Positions 42,559 to 51,796 of a stretch of DNA of 64,000 nt are shown one piece after another; within the stretch, counting starts at the first letter, position 1, and each line of letters begins with the position of its first letter. The stretch comes from Dasania phycosphaerae (GTDB lineage: Bacteria; Pseudomonadota; Gammaproteobacteria; Pseudomonadales; Dasaniaceae). Made by a program: the position numbers and the translations under genes. The notes beneath the pieces were generated by a model. The model saw nothing but the letters and a program-made list of their open reading frames with translations. It was not told where the DNA came from and made no database searches. The stretch lies in assembly GCF_026891035.1 (NCBI RefSeq), contig NZ_JAPTGG010000001.1:434001-498000 (forward strand), given 5' to 3'.

Positions 42559-42677
42559 TACACCCTCTTTGCGCTATTTCTCATTGTGCGGATACTGATA
42601 ATAAAAAATTCATGCTAGGCTAACAGCCCATTGAATACCAGTGCTAACTCTGCGGCATAGTAAGCGATACCCAATAC

Positions 42678-43778
42678 ATGAATAAACTCATACGATTTTT
42701 AAGCTGGCCTGTACTTTGTGGCGTGTTAGCCGCCGTGATTATTTTGCAGTACCTCAACAATGGCAACAGTCAGCACTCAGCCCCCGCCAACATTGGCCCC
42801 AATAGTTATGCGCAGTCTGTACAAAATGCCGCCCCGGCGGTGGTGAATATTTACACTAAAAAAACCGTAAAACAAAAACTGCCACCACTGTTTAACGACC
42901 CCTTTTTTAGGCACTTTTTAGAGCGCAATAACATACGCCAAAAAGAGCGCGTGCAACAAAGCCTGGGCTCTGGCGTAATTATGAATGAGCAGGGCTTTAT
43001 TTTAACCAATCACCACGTTATTAACGGTGCTGAGGAAATCCTAATACTGCTACACGATGGCCGCGAAGCCTTGGCCAATATTGTGGGCAGCGACCCCGAC
43101 ACCGACTTAGCGGTATTAAAAATCGAGCTGGATGACCTGGCCTTTATCCAATTGGGTGACCCAGCACAGGCACAGGTAGGCGACGTAGTACTGGCCATAG
43201 GCAACCCCTACGGCTTTGGCCAAACCGTTACCCAGGGCATAATCAGCGCCACCGGCCGCTATGGTTTGCAGCTCAATACCTATGAAAACTATATACAAAC
43301 CGATGCAGCTATTAACCCCGGCAACTCTGGCGGCGCACTGGTGGACGCCCAAGGCAAATTGCTGGGCATTAACTCCGCCATTTACAGCCGCACCGGCGGC
43401 TCGCAAGGTATAGGCTTGGCCATACCTATAGATTTAGCCCTGCGCATAGCCGAAGATTTAATCCAATACGGTAAAGCCATACGTGGCTGGCTAGGGGTAG
43501 AGGTGCAGCCACTCACGGCCATGGCCGCACAAAATTACAACCTCAGCCCCGGCAATGGTGTGGTAGTGACTGCTGTGGCCGATACCGGCCCCGCCGCACA
43601 GGCCATGATAAAACCTGGCGACATTATTGTAGCGATTAACAACAAGCCCATAGGCGACGGCAATATAGGTATGAACCTGATTGCCGCCACCCGCCCTGGC
43701 GAGCAAGTCAGCATAGAGCTGGTGCGCAACCGCAACCACTTTAACGTCACAGCCATAATCGGCAGCCGCCCCGAGTAA
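42678..43778 (+). CDS. algW: Periplasmic serine protease AlgW/DegS, envelope-stress sensor
   Basis: 366 residues. One N-terminal membrane anchor (about 9-25), protease domain with triad His113 (TNHHVI), Asp143 (DTDLAVLKIE) and Ser217 (INPGNSGGAL), and one PDZ domain (about 262-355, GWLGVEVQPLTAMAAQ). One PDZ plus membrane anchor marks DegS/AlgW rather than DegP. By family knowledge it senses misfolded outer-membrane proteins and starts cleavage of the anti-sigma factor that holds sigma-E/AlgU. Neighbours differ from Pseudomonas: two small genes lie between it and hisD. Confidence 0.93.
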   Translation: MNKLIRFLSWPVLCGVLAAVIILQYLNNGNSQHSAPANIGPNSYAQSVQNAAPAVVNIYTKKTVKQKLPPLFNDPFFRHFLERNNIRQKERVQQSLGSGVIMNEQGFILTNHHVINGAEEILILLHDGREALANIVGSDPDTDLAVLKIELDDLAFIQLGDPAQAQVGDVVLAIGNPYGFGQTVTQGIISATGRYGLQLNTYENYIQTDAAINPGNSGGALVDAQGKLLGINSAIYSRTGGSQGIGLAIPIDLALRIAEDLIQYGKAIRGWLGVEVQPLTAMAAQNYNLSPGNGVVVTAVADTGPAAQAMIKPGDIIVAINNKPIGDGNIGMNLIAATRPGEQVSIELVRNRNHFNVTAIIGSRPE

Positions 43779-43789
43779 GGCAGCAGCTT

Positions 43790-44239
43790 ATGACCCCACA
43801 ATTACAGCAGCAGTTTGCGCATTACAGCCAAAGCCATCAACACCCCAGCAATTTATTAATACATGCCATAGCAGTGCCGTTAATTTACCTCAGCGTGCTG
43901 GGCCTGCTTTGGGCCATCCCACTACCCTATGGCAGCAACGCCGCTTGGTTGGGCATAGCAATCACTTGCGGTTTTTACCTGCGCCACTCCCTGAGTTTAT
44001 GCTTGGGCATATTAGCGCTATCGGCACTGGCCGTTTTGGGCTGCGCGCTACTACAGCAGCAAAATATTTCTGTAGCACTGACCTCGTTAGCTATTTTTAT
44101 TGTGGCTTGGCTGGCACAATTTATAGGCCACGCTATAGAGGGCAAAAAGCCTTCTTTTTTTGAGGACTTAAGTTTTTTATTAGTAGGCCCAGGCTGGGTG
44201 CTGGCAAAACTTTATCGCCGCCTGCACATTCCCGTTTAA
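43790..44239 (+). CDS. Mpo1-like (DUF962) membrane protein
   Basis: 149 residues starting 11 bases after algW. Three to four hydrophobic helices. Mpo1/DUF962 signatures: FAHYSQSHQHPSNLLIHAIA near the start, QFIGHAIEGKKPSFFEDLSF, and LLVGPGWVLAKLYRR at the end. Conserved His residues fit the Fe(II)-dependent dioxygenase activity shown for yeast Mpo1 on 2-hydroxy fatty acids; whether this protein shares it is inference. Confidence 0.85.
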   Translation: MTPQLQQQFAHYSQSHQHPSNLLIHAIAVPLIYLSVLGLLWAIPLPYGSNAAWLGIAITCGFYLRHSLSLCLGILALSALAVLGCALLQQQNISVALTSLAIFIVAWLAQFIGHAIEGKKPSFFEDLSFLLVGPGWVLAKLYRRLHIPV

Positions 44240-44276
44240 CTTTTATTATCAAACTAGCAATTGAAGAGAGACAACT

Positions 44277-44564
44277 ATGCAGTTTTTAGTGACCGCTTTA
44301 GATGGCACCGACGAACTAGCCCCACAGCGCCGTTCAGATGCCCGCGAAGAACATCTTAAAGGTGCCAAAGCACTAAAAGACTCTGGCCATATCTTAGAGG
44401 TAGGCCCCATACTCAGCGACGACGACAAAATGATAGGCTCGTTTATTTTATGCGAGTTTGATAGCCGCGCCGCGCTGGAAGACTGTTTAAACAATGATAT
44501 CTACAGCAAAACAGGGGTGTGGGTAAATATTGATATTAAGCCGGTGAAGGTGGCTTTTAGATAA
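44277..44564 (+). CDS. YciI-family protein
   Basis: 95 residues with a ferredoxin-like YciI fold pattern: RSDAREEHLKGAKALKDSGH with the conserved His, VGPILSDDDKMIGSFILCEF, then LEDCLNNDIYSKTGVWVNID. Start follows GAGAGA. YciI proteins have a His/Asp pocket of uncertain enzymatic role. Ends before a convergent terminator shared with hisD. Confidence 0.88.
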   Translation: MQFLVTALDGTDELAPQRRSDAREEHLKGAKALKDSGHILEVGPILSDDDKMIGSFILCEFDSRAALEDCLNNDIYSKTGVWVNIDIKPVKVAFR

Positions 44565-44580
44565 GTTTTTAAAATCGGCT

Positions 44581-44626
44581 ATATAGAGCAAGGCAGCGAT
44601 TTATAAGCAGCCGCCTTGCTCTATAT
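44581..44626. terminator. Bidirectional hairpin between the YciI gene and hisD
   Basis: ATATAGAGCAAGGC (44581-44594) pairs perfectly with 44613-44626. Placed at a convergent junction; T-runs are weak on both sides. Confidence 0.55.
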
Positions 44627-44659
44627 TATCTAGCGCTTCAAGATAAAGCTTAAAAACAC

Positions 44660-45982
44660 CTAATCTTTGATGCGGTATTCCGCAGAGCGGGCATGAGCCG
44701 TTAAAGATTCACCTCTGGCTAATACCGAAGCCGACTTGCCCAACGCTGAGGCACCCTCTGGCGAGCAAAAAATTAACGAGCTGCGCTTTTGAAAATCGTA
44801 CACACCTAAGGGTGATGAAAACCTTGCCGTGCCAGATGTAGGCAATACGTGGTTAGGCCCCGCACAGTAATCCCCTAAGGCCTCAGCGGTGTGGCGGCCC
44901 ATAAAAATAGCACCCGCGTGGCGTATGCGTGGCAGCATGGCCTCGGGGTCGGCGATGGATAACTCCAAGTGCTCGGGGGCGATGCGGTTAACCACTTCGG
45001 CGGCCTGCTCTACGCTGTGCACGTGTATAAACGCCGCGCGCTCACGCAGTGAGACCTTAACAATATCCTGCCTATCCAAAGTGGGTAGCAGCTTATCCAT
45101 GCTGGCTTGTACTTGCGCTAAAAAGTCCGCGTCTTCACTCACCAATATCGATTGCGCATCTTCATCGTGCTCGGCCTGGGAAAATAAATCCATGGCTATC
45201 CAATCGGGGTCGGTCTTACCGTCGCATAACACTAAAATTTCGGAAGGCCCAGCAATCATATCCAAGCCCACTTGGCCAAACACTTTGCGCTTAGCGGTAG
45301 CCACAAAAATATTACCGGGGCCCACAATTTTATCCACCCGCGGTACCGTTTGGGTGCCGTAAGCTAAGGCCGCAACGGCCTGCGCGCCACCTATGGTAAA
45401 CACTCTATCAACACCGGCTATAGCCGCTGCCGCCAACACCATATTATTGCGCTCGCCCTTGGGGGTGGGCACCACCATAATCAGCTCGCCTACCCCGGCC
45501 ACTTTGGCGGGGATGGCATTCATTAATACCGAAGAAGGGTAAGAGGCTTTGCCGCCGGGCACATATAAACCCACTCTATCCATGGCGGTGACTTGCTGGC
45601 CCAACACGGTGCCATCGGCTTCGGTATAAGACCAGGACGCTTGCTTTTGGTGTTCGTGATAAGAGCGTACCCGCTGCGCGGCCAACTCTAAGGCTTGGCG
45701 CTGCTCGTCGCTGATATCTTTTAAAGCCTGTTGCAATACGGCCTGCGACATTTCCAACTCAGCCATAGCATTGACCGCAAGGCCATCAAAACGCTGGGTG
45801 TATTCCACCACTGCAGCATCACCGCGGGCGCGCACACCGGCGACGATTTCATCTACCGCTGTTACCACGGCATGATCTGACACCGACTCCCAAGCCAAGA
45901 GTGCATCTAACTCTGCCGCAAAGTTTTTGCTGTTGGCATCCAGTTGCTTAATGGCAACGCTGGGGGTATTGGTATTGCTCAT
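44660..45982 (-). CDS. hisD: Histidinol dehydrogenase
   Basis: Last two steps of histidine synthesis, histidinol to histidine with NAD. 440 residues. Zinc and active-site segments: AGPSEILVLCD, FSQAEHDEDAQSILVS, NRIAPEHLELSI and GPNHVLPTSGTARFSSPL. Follows hisG on the same strand. hisC, which follows hisD in Pseudomonas, is not in this window. Confidence 0.98.
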   Translation of the reverse strand: MSNTNTPSVAIKQLDANSKNFAAELDALLAWESVSDHAVVTAVDEIVAGVRARGDAAVVEYTQRFDGLAVNAMAELEMSQAVLQQALKDISDEQRQALELAAQRVRSYHEHQKQASWSYTEADGTVLGQQVTAMDRVGLYVPGGKASYPSSVLMNAIPAKVAGVGELIMVVPTPKGERNNMVLAAAAIAGVDRVFTIGGAQAVAALAYGTQTVPRVDKIVGPGNIFVATAKRKVFGQVGLDMIAGPSEILVLCDGKTDPDWIAMDLFSQAEHDEDAQSILVSEDADFLAQVQASMDKLLPTLDRQDIVKVSLRERAAFIHVHSVEQAAEVVNRIAPEHLELSIADPEAMLPRIRHAGAIFMGRHTAEALGDYCAGPNHVLPTSGTARFSSPLGVYDFQKRSSLIFCSPEGASALGKSASVLARGESLTAHARSAEYRIKD

Positions 45983-46028
45983 TGCTGTATTCGCTTATCG
46001 CTAAGAAAAATAAAAGTAAAAATCAGAA

Positions 46029-46673
46029 TTAATTTTGCGCGGCCACCGCCTGCGCCAGCTTGTCGATGAGTTCTTGTATGCGTTGGTGCTTGCGCTTCAT
46101 CGCGGCTTTGTTCACCACTAAGCGCGAACTCACATCGGCGATATGATCCAGCGGCTGCATGCCATTGGCTTTTAAGGTATTACCCGTATCGACTATATCG
46201 ACAATAATATCGGCCAAATCCATTAGCGGCGCTAACTCCATGGCACCGTAGAGCTTAATAATATCCGCCTGCTGGCCCTGGGCCGCAAAGTGCTGCTTGG
46301 CGATATTGACGAACTTGGTCGCCACTCGCACGCGGCCCTTGGGTAATTCACGCCCCACCATGGCGGCGGTCATTAAACGGCATTTGGCAATTTGTAAATC
46401 CAGCGGCTCGTATAAATCGGCGCCGTCTACTTCCAATAACATGTCTTTACCCGACACCCCTATATCGGCAGCGCCATGCTGCACATAGGTGGGCACATCC
46501 GAGCCGCGTATAACAATCAACTTTACATGGGGCTGATTGGTTTCAAAAATCAGCTTGCGGCTTTTGCTAATATCTTCCAGCGGCTCTATGCCTGCGGCGG
46601 CAAATAGCGGCAGCGTTTCTTTGAGTATACGGCCCTTGGTGAGGGCAATAATAATGTCTTGATCGTTATTCAT
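46029..46673 (-). CDS. hisG: ATP phosphoribosyltransferase, short form
   Basis: First step of histidine synthesis. 214 residues, lacking the C-terminal regulatory domain, so it is the HisG_S type that needs HisZ as partner; no hisZ is in the window. Signatures: ALTKGRILKETLPLF, VIRGSDVPTYVQHGAADIGV, LIVDTGNTL-like segment VDIVDTGNTLKANGM. Lies between murA and hisD. Confidence 0.97.
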   Translation of the reverse strand: MNNDQDIIIALTKGRILKETLPLFAAAGIEPLEDISKSRKLIFETNQPHVKLIVIRGSDVPTYVQHGAADIGVSGKDMLLEVDGADLYEPLDLQIAKCRLMTAAMVGRELPKGRVRVATKFVNIAKQHFAAQGQQADIIKLYGAMELAPLMDLADIIVDIVDTGNTLKANGMQPLDHIADVSSRLVVNKAAMKRKHQRIQELIDKLAQAVAAQN

Positions 46674-46694
46674 TACATTAACTTTTTAAAAAGG

Positions 46695-47957
46695 TTAGTT
46701 GGCAATACGACGTATATTAGCGCCCAGTAATTGCAGCTTTTCTTCTATGCACTCGTAACCGCGATCGATATGGTAAATACGATCAATCAGCGTATCACCC
46801 TCGGCAATTAAACCGGCGATAACCAAGCTAGCTGAAGCGCGCAAATCACTGGCCATAACCGGTGCTGCTTTTAGGCGCTCTATGCCGGTAATGACCGCCG
46901 TGTTGCCCTCTATGGTGATATTAGCACCCATGCGCTTCATCTCTTGAGTTTGGTTGAGGCGGTTTTCAAAAATCGTCTCGACTATAGTGCTAGTGCCTTC
47001 AGCTATGGTGTTCATAGCCGTCAGTTGAGCCTGCATATCGGTGGGAAACCCCGGATAAGGCGCGGTGCGTATGTTAACAGCCTTGGGCCTGCGGCCTTCC
47101 ATATCCAGCTCTATCCAACCATCGCCGGTGGTGATTTTAGCGCCGGCGTCTTCCAGCTTAACTATCACCGCTTCTAAAATGTCGCTGCGAGTATCTTTAA
47201 GCTTAACTCGGCCACCGGTAGCGGCGGCGGCCACTAAGTAGGTACCGGTTTCTATGCGGTCGGGCATTACCGCGTAATCACAGCCGTGTAATTTCTCCAC
47301 CCCTTCTATGGTGATAGTGGCGGTGCCGTGACCTTGGATTTTGGCACCCATGGCAATTAAAAATTCGGCCAGGTCTACCACCTCGGGTTCGCGGGCGGCG
47401 TTTTCTAAAACTGTTTTGCCTTCGGCTAAAACGGCGGCCATTAAAATATTTTCAGTGCCGCCTACGGTGACCGTATCCATTAAGATATGCGCGCCTTTTA
47501 AGCGGCCATTGGATTTAGCTCGGATATAACCTTCATCCACCGTAACGGTTGCGCCCAGCGCCTCAAAACCTTTTAGGTGTATGTCTACGGGGCGGCTACC
47601 TATGGCACAACCACCGGGGAAGGAGACATTGGCTTCGCCAAAATGCGCCAACAAGGGCCCCAACACTAAGATGGAGGCACGCATGGTTTTTACCAGCTCA
47701 TAGGGCGCGGTTAGTTCGCTTATGGTGCCGGGGTTAATTTCTATACCCAGTTTTTCATCGATAATGGCATCCACCCCCATGCAGCGCAGCAGCGTAATCA
47801 TGGTGGTGATGTCGTGCAAATGCGGTAGGTTGCGTATGGTCACCGGCTCACTGGCCAGTAATGACGCCGCCAAGATTGGCAACGCTGAGTTTTTAGAGCC
47901 AGAGATACGGATTTCGCCGTCTAGCCTAGTTCCGCCTTTAATCAGCAGTTTATCCAT
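46695..47957 (-). CDS. murA: UDP-N-acetylglucosamine 1-carboxyvinyltransferase
   Basis: First committed step of peptidoglycan synthesis; target of fosfomycin. 420 residues. Catalytic Cys117 lies in FPGGCAIGSRPVD, so the enzyme keeps the fosfomycin-sensitive residue. SKNSALPILAA near the start and YPGFPTDMQAQLTAM later are family signatures. ibaG is 34 bases upstream and hisG 21 bases downstream. Confidence 0.98.
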   Translation of the reverse strand: MDKLLIKGGTRLDGEIRISGSKNSALPILAASLLASEPVTIRNLPHLHDITTMITLLRCMGVDAIIDEKLGIEINPGTISELTAPYELVKTMRASILVLGPLLAHFGEANVSFPGGCAIGSRPVDIHLKGFEALGATVTVDEGYIRAKSNGRLKGAHILMDTVTVGGTENILMAAVLAEGKTVLENAAREPEVVDLAEFLIAMGAKIQGHGTATITIEGVEKLHGCDYAVMPDRIETGTYLVAAAATGGRVKLKDTRSDILEAVIVKLEDAGAKITTGDGWIELDMEGRRPKAVNIRTAPYPGFPTDMQAQLTAMNTIAEGTSTIVETIFENRLNQTQEMKRMGANITIEGNTAVITGIERLKAAPVMASDLRASASLVIAGLIAEGDTLIDRIYHIDRGYECIEEKLQLLGANIRRIAN

Positions 47958-47991
47958 GAAAAAACCTTAAGTAATTGTGCTGCAACTCTGC

Positions 47992-48222
47992 TTATGAGTT
48001 TTCAGCGGGAGTGAGCGCCTTGATGTTCACGGCGTGTATGCTGCCATCGGCAATTTGCTGGCTTAAACCGGCATACACCATTTGCTGGCGCTTAACAGGG
48101 CGTACCCCTTCAAAAATATCGCCTATGGCCGTCACGCTGCAGTGGCTACCCTCGACTTCTACTCGTACTTCACAGCCCGTTAACTCGGCCTCTAGTAATT
48201 GTTTGATTTGATCTGCGTTCAT
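47992..48222 (-). CDS. ibaG: BolA-family protein IbaG
   Basis: 76 residues from the ATG at 48222, behind GAGGAATTC; a longer frame to 48273 is not needed. Class II KH-like BolA fold: IKQLLEAELTGCEVRVEVEG, KRQQMVYAGLSQQIADGSIH. The Cys/His positions needed for iron-sulfur cluster sharing with monothiol glutaredoxin are present (Cys near 15, His 26 and His 63). Placed between mlaC and murA as in many gammaproteobacteria. Confidence 0.93.
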   Translation of the reverse strand: MNADQIKQLLEAELTGCEVRVEVEGSHCSVTAIGDIFEGVRPVKRQQMVYAGLSQQIADGSIHAVNIKALTPAENS

Positions 48223-48322
48223 GAATTCCTCACCGCCTATGGATACTGGCGCTAGCGCTATAAAAGACGGCAAATTGTACGGAAACAGGCCCCAAATAGC
48301 GAGCTAAATGGGGCTGTTAGGG

Positions 48323-49012
48323 CTATTGTTGTGACGCTGGTTCGACTACGGGCTCTTGCCCTGCGGGCGTAACTGACCAATTATCGATCACCTTATCCAA
48401 ATCACCCTGATAGCGCTTGGCGGCGGCGATAAACTGGCCCTGATAAACCAAGCCTAAGTTCACCGCCTCTATGGTGACATTGCGAATTTTCCATGTGCCA
48501 TCTTTGTCTTGGCGCATTTTGTAAGAGACCTCATAGGGCTTTTCGGCCGAGCCGTAAATTTTTTGCAATACGGTGGCAACACCACTCACATCTTCACCGG
48601 CAGCGGGGGGCACTACCTCTGTTTTGGTGCCGCTAAAAGCCAATAACCCCTTGGCATAGGTTTGCACTAAACCGCGCTTAAATACGTCAGAAAAACGCCT
48701 AACCTGACCTTTGAACGCCTCCCTGGCCTGATCGGAGCCCAGTTGGCGGTAATACTCGCGGGTGGCATAGGGGCCCATCACGCCTCGGGAAAAACCATCG
48801 AAATCGAGCACAGCATCTAAAATAACCTCTATTTCCTGATAAAAGCGCTGCGGGTCTTTTTCAAAATAACCATTGGCTTCGTCAATTAAGGCCAACACCT
48901 TCTCGGTGGTTTGCTCTACGGTTTGATGAGCCGTTAGAGGTGCCGCCGCAGCCATATTCACCATTAATAACAGTGTAGCGATAGCCACTGACACCCGTTG
49001 TATAGCCCTCAT
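48323..49012 (-). CDS. mlaC: MlaC-type periplasmic phospholipid-binding protein
   Basis: 229 residues with signal peptide (1-24, cut near AAA-APL). MlaC/Ttg2D family: LDFDGFSRGVMGPYATREYY, FKRGLVQTYAKGLLAF, DGTWKIRNVTIEAVNLGLVY. The family shuttles phospholipids between the outer membrane and the MlaFEDB ABC complex. Here no mlaF, mlaE, mlaD or mlaB adjoins, although in Pseudomonas and E. coli they are contiguous; the divergent yrbG begins 203 bases away. Start follows AGGGAG. Confidence 0.93.
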   Translation of the reverse strand: MRAIQRVSVAIATLLLMVNMAAAAPLTAHQTVEQTTEKVLALIDEANGYFEKDPQRFYQEIEVILDAVLDFDGFSRGVMGPYATREYYRQLGSDQAREAFKGQVRRFSDVFKRGLVQTYAKGLLAFSGTKTEVVPPAAGEDVSGVATVLQKIYGSAEKPYEVSYKMRQDKDGTWKIRNVTIEAVNLGLVYQGQFIAAAKRYQGDLDKVIDNWSVTPAGQEPVVEPASQQ

Positions 49013-49215
49013 GAATTTCTCCCTAGTAATGAATGGCTGCCAATGTAACGAAAAAACCTGCGAGGTAAAAGCATTCTGTTAATACAAAGTTACGACAACT
49101 ATATGCTTTTAAATGTTTAATTTGTCGCCATGGCGATTACCTTTAACAAAAACCCCTATATAATGGCCGCCCGTTTTCAACTCACACGCCTAAACACAAC
49201 CTCCATAGGAACACC

Positions 49216-50232
49216 ATGCTAGAAGCCAGTATTGCCATCATTATCGGATTTGCCGGTTTAATTTGGAGCGCCGATCAATTTGTTGCCGGCGCCGCCGCGA
49301 TTGCCAAAAACTTAGGCATGGCTCCTATCATGATAGGTTTAACCATAGTGGCCTTTGGCACTTCAGCGCCCGAGATCATCGTTTCTATTAGCGCCGCATT
49401 AAAAGACGCTGGTGGTTTGGCAGTAGGTAATGCTTTAGGTTCCAATCTGGCCAATATAGGCATGGTATTAGGCATTACCGCTTTGGTAGCCCCTATCCCC
49501 ATCGCCCTTAATATTTTGAAACGCGAAATGCCACTGCTGCTAATTGCCACCCTGGGCGCCAGCTATTGCTTATATGATTTACATTTAAGCTGGCAGGATG
49601 GTGTTATTTTACTCGTCACCTTGGCGGTGATTTTTTACATATTAGTGACCAGCAAATCACACCAACCCGATGCCGAGCACGAAGCCGATGTGGAACATAT
49701 TCCCACCATGTCTTCCGGTAAAGCATGGCTATTATTTGCGGTTGGCTTTGCCCTGTTAATTGCCAGCTCACAACTGTTAGTCTGGGGGGCCAAGATAGTT
49801 GCCATAGAGCTAGGGGTTAGTGAATTGATTATAGGCCTAACCATAGTAGCCGTAGGCACCAGCCTGCCCGAACTAGCCGCCACCGTAGCCAGCGCCTTGA
49901 AAGGCCACCACGATATTGCCTTGGGTAATATTATAGGCTCCAACCTGTTTAACCTGCTGGCGGTAATGGCCATGCCAGCATTAATTAGCCCTACGGCTTT
50001 AAGCCCTGAAGTCTTTAGCCGCGACTATATGAGCATGGCGGGCATCACCGTTTTATTAGCCGCCATACTCTATGGCCACTATTTGTGGGCTAAGCGCAGC
50101 AACGCCAAGCTATCCAGCAGCAACGGCACCCCCGCCCTATTACCTACCCAATACCTGGGCAGGCTGGCGGGTGCGGCGCTATTAATCTGCTACGTGGCCT
50201 ATTATTATCTGCTATTCCCTATACATGGATAA
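49216..50232 (+). CDS. Calcium/sodium antiporter, YrbG family
   Basis: 338 residues, ten membrane helices in two inverted repeats. Each repeat holds the ion-binding alpha motif: GLTIVAFGTSAPEIIVS in the first half and GLTIVAVGTSLPELAATV in the second, with GNALGSNLANIG and GNIIGSNLFNLL as partner motifs. First gene of the yrbG-kdsD-lpt cluster; its stop overlaps the kdsD start by eight bases. Exchange of Ca2+ for Na+ is family inference. Confidence 0.93.
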   Translation: MLEASIAIIIGFAGLIWSADQFVAGAAAIAKNLGMAPIMIGLTIVAFGTSAPEIIVSISAALKDAGGLAVGNALGSNLANIGMVLGITALVAPIPIALNILKREMPLLLIATLGASYCLYDLHLSWQDGVILLVTLAVIFYILVTSKSHQPDAEHEADVEHIPTMSSGKAWLLFAVGFALLIASSQLLVWGAKIVAIELGVSELIIGLTIVAVGTSLPELAATVASALKGHHDIALGNIIGSNLFNLLAVMAMPALISPTALSPEVFSRDYMSMAGITVLLAAILYGHYLWAKRSNAKLSSSNGTPALLPTQYLGRLAGAALLICYVAYYYLLFPIHG

Positions 50233-51214
50233 GCTCAACATTATGACGACCATCTCATTTAAAGACTCGGCCCTGCGCACTATCAACATAGAGCGCGACG
50301 CCGTGGCCAGCTTAATCGATAAGGTAGATAAGCAATTTGATTTAGCCTGCCAGCTGATCTTGCAATGCCAAGGCCGGGTAGTGGTTACCGGCATGGGTAA
50401 ATCCGGCCATATAGGCACTAAAATCGCTGCGACTTTAGCCAGCACCGGCACCCCCGCCATGTTCGTACACCCGGGCGAAGCCAGCCACGGTGACATGGGC
50501 ATGATTACTGCGCAAGATGTGGTGATAGCACTATCCAACTCCGGCAGCACTGCCGAAGTAGTCACCCTATTACCCCTGCTTAAACGCTTAGGCATAGCCT
50601 TGATTACCATCACCGGCAACCCCGACTCCATACTGTCGCAAACAGCTGACGCCAATTTAGATGTCAGCGTAGCGCAAGAGGCCTGCCCGCTTAACCTGGC
50701 CCCCACTTCCAGCACCACCGCCTCGCTGGTTATGGGTGATGCCCTAGCCATAGCCTTATTAGAAGCTCGCGGCTTTACTGCTGAAGACTTTGCCTTTTCA
50801 CACCCCGGCGGTGCGTTGGGCAGGCAGCTGCTATTAAAAGTGGATGACGTCATGCACAGTGGCGAGCAAATCCCCAAAGTCGCCAGCGGCACCCTGCTTA
50901 GTGATGCTTTATTAGAAGTAAGCCGTAAAGGCTTAGGTATGACCACGGTAGTGGATAAAAACAACGTATTAATCGGTCTATTTACCGATGGCGATTTACG
51001 CCGCGCCTTGGATCACAGCATAGACATACATAACACGCGCATAGACGAAGTGATGACGGTTAACTCTAAAACCGCCCATCCCGGTATGCTAGCCGCCGAA
51101 ATTCTGGGGCTGATGGATGAATACAAAATCAACTCCATGGCCGTAGTCGACAGTGACAAACACCCTGTAGGTGCCGTGCATTTACACGACTTATTAAAAG
51201 CGGGAGTGGCCTAA
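50225..51214 (+). CDS. kdsD: Arabinose-5-phosphate isomerase (KDO synthesis)
   Basis: Converts ribulose 5-phosphate to arabinose 5-phosphate for KDO, the inner-core sugar of LPS. 329 residues: SIS domain (about 40-180, VTGMGKSGHIGTKIAATLAS, SNSGSTAEVV) and two CBS domains (about 210-325). Overlaps yrbG by eight bases. An internal ATG at 50243 is an alternative start. The KDO-8-phosphatase gene kdsC, normally next, is absent; lptC begins 12 bases later. Confidence 0.97.
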   Translation: MDKLNIMTTISFKDSALRTINIERDAVASLIDKVDKQFDLACQLILQCQGRVVVTGMGKSGHIGTKIAATLASTGTPAMFVHPGEASHGDMGMITAQDVVIALSNSGSTAEVVTLLPLLKRLGIALITITGNPDSILSQTADANLDVSVAQEACPLNLAPTSSTTASLVMGDALAIALLEARGFTAEDFAFSHPGGALGRQLLLKVDDVMHSGEQIPKVASGTLLSDALLEVSRKGLGMTTVVDKNNVLIGLFTDGDLRRALDHSIDIHNTRIDEVMTVNSKTAHPGMLAAEILGLMDEYKINSMAVVDSDKHPVGAVHLHDLLKAGVA

Positions 51215-51226
51215 ACACCACAAACT

Positions 51227-51796
51227 ATGAAATTACTGCGCCGCAAACAAAAACACTTTATCACCTCCAGTATTGCCTTGGTTTTACTGCTAGTGTTTTT
51301 ATGGCTGTATAGCGATACCGGCTCCACCCCCAGCTTTAGCAAAAAAACCGCTCCCTCTGACCCCGAAGTATTTATGAGCAATATGCACAGCCTGCGCTTT
51401 AACGAGCAAGGTGAGCTGGCCCACACCCTCAAGGCCGAAACTGTCAAAAGCTACAGCAATGGCAGGCGCAGTAACTTGCAACAACCCATCATAGACTTTT
51501 ATAAAGATCAGCAGCCCTCATGGCGCATCACCGCCGACTCAGGCATAGTGCGTAAAAAAGGCGCAAAGGTAGATCTAAAAAACCACGTAGTAGTGGTTAA
51601 TAACGACCACAGCTATCAACTAACCACCAGCGCACTAACGCTATACCCCAAAAAAAATATCGCTGATAACAACCAAGCCGTTACTATTACCAGCCCACAG
51701 GGCACTACCAACGCCACCGGTATTAAAGCGGATTTAACCCAAGAACATACTATTTTGAAAAAGCGTGTCACAGGCCACTATCATGCAACGCCTTAA
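51227..51796 (+). CDS. lptC: LPS export protein LptC
   Basis: 189 residues: a single N-terminal membrane anchor (about 14-30, SIALVLLLVFLWLYSDTG) and a periplasmic OstA-like beta-jellyroll with MHSLRFNEQGELAHTLKAET and VNNDHSYQLTTSALTLYPKK. Receives LPS from the LptBFG extractor and passes it to LptA. Overlaps the lptA start by 14 bases. Confidence 0.93.
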   Translation: MKLLRRKQKHFITSSIALVLLLVFLWLYSDTGSTPSFSKKTAPSDPEVFMSNMHSLRFNEQGELAHTLKAETVKSYSNGRRSNLQQPIIDFYKDQQPSWRITADSGIVRKKGAKVDLKNHVVVVNNDHSYQLTTSALTLYPKKNIADNNQAVTITSPQGTTNATGIKADLTQEHTILKKRVTGHYHATP

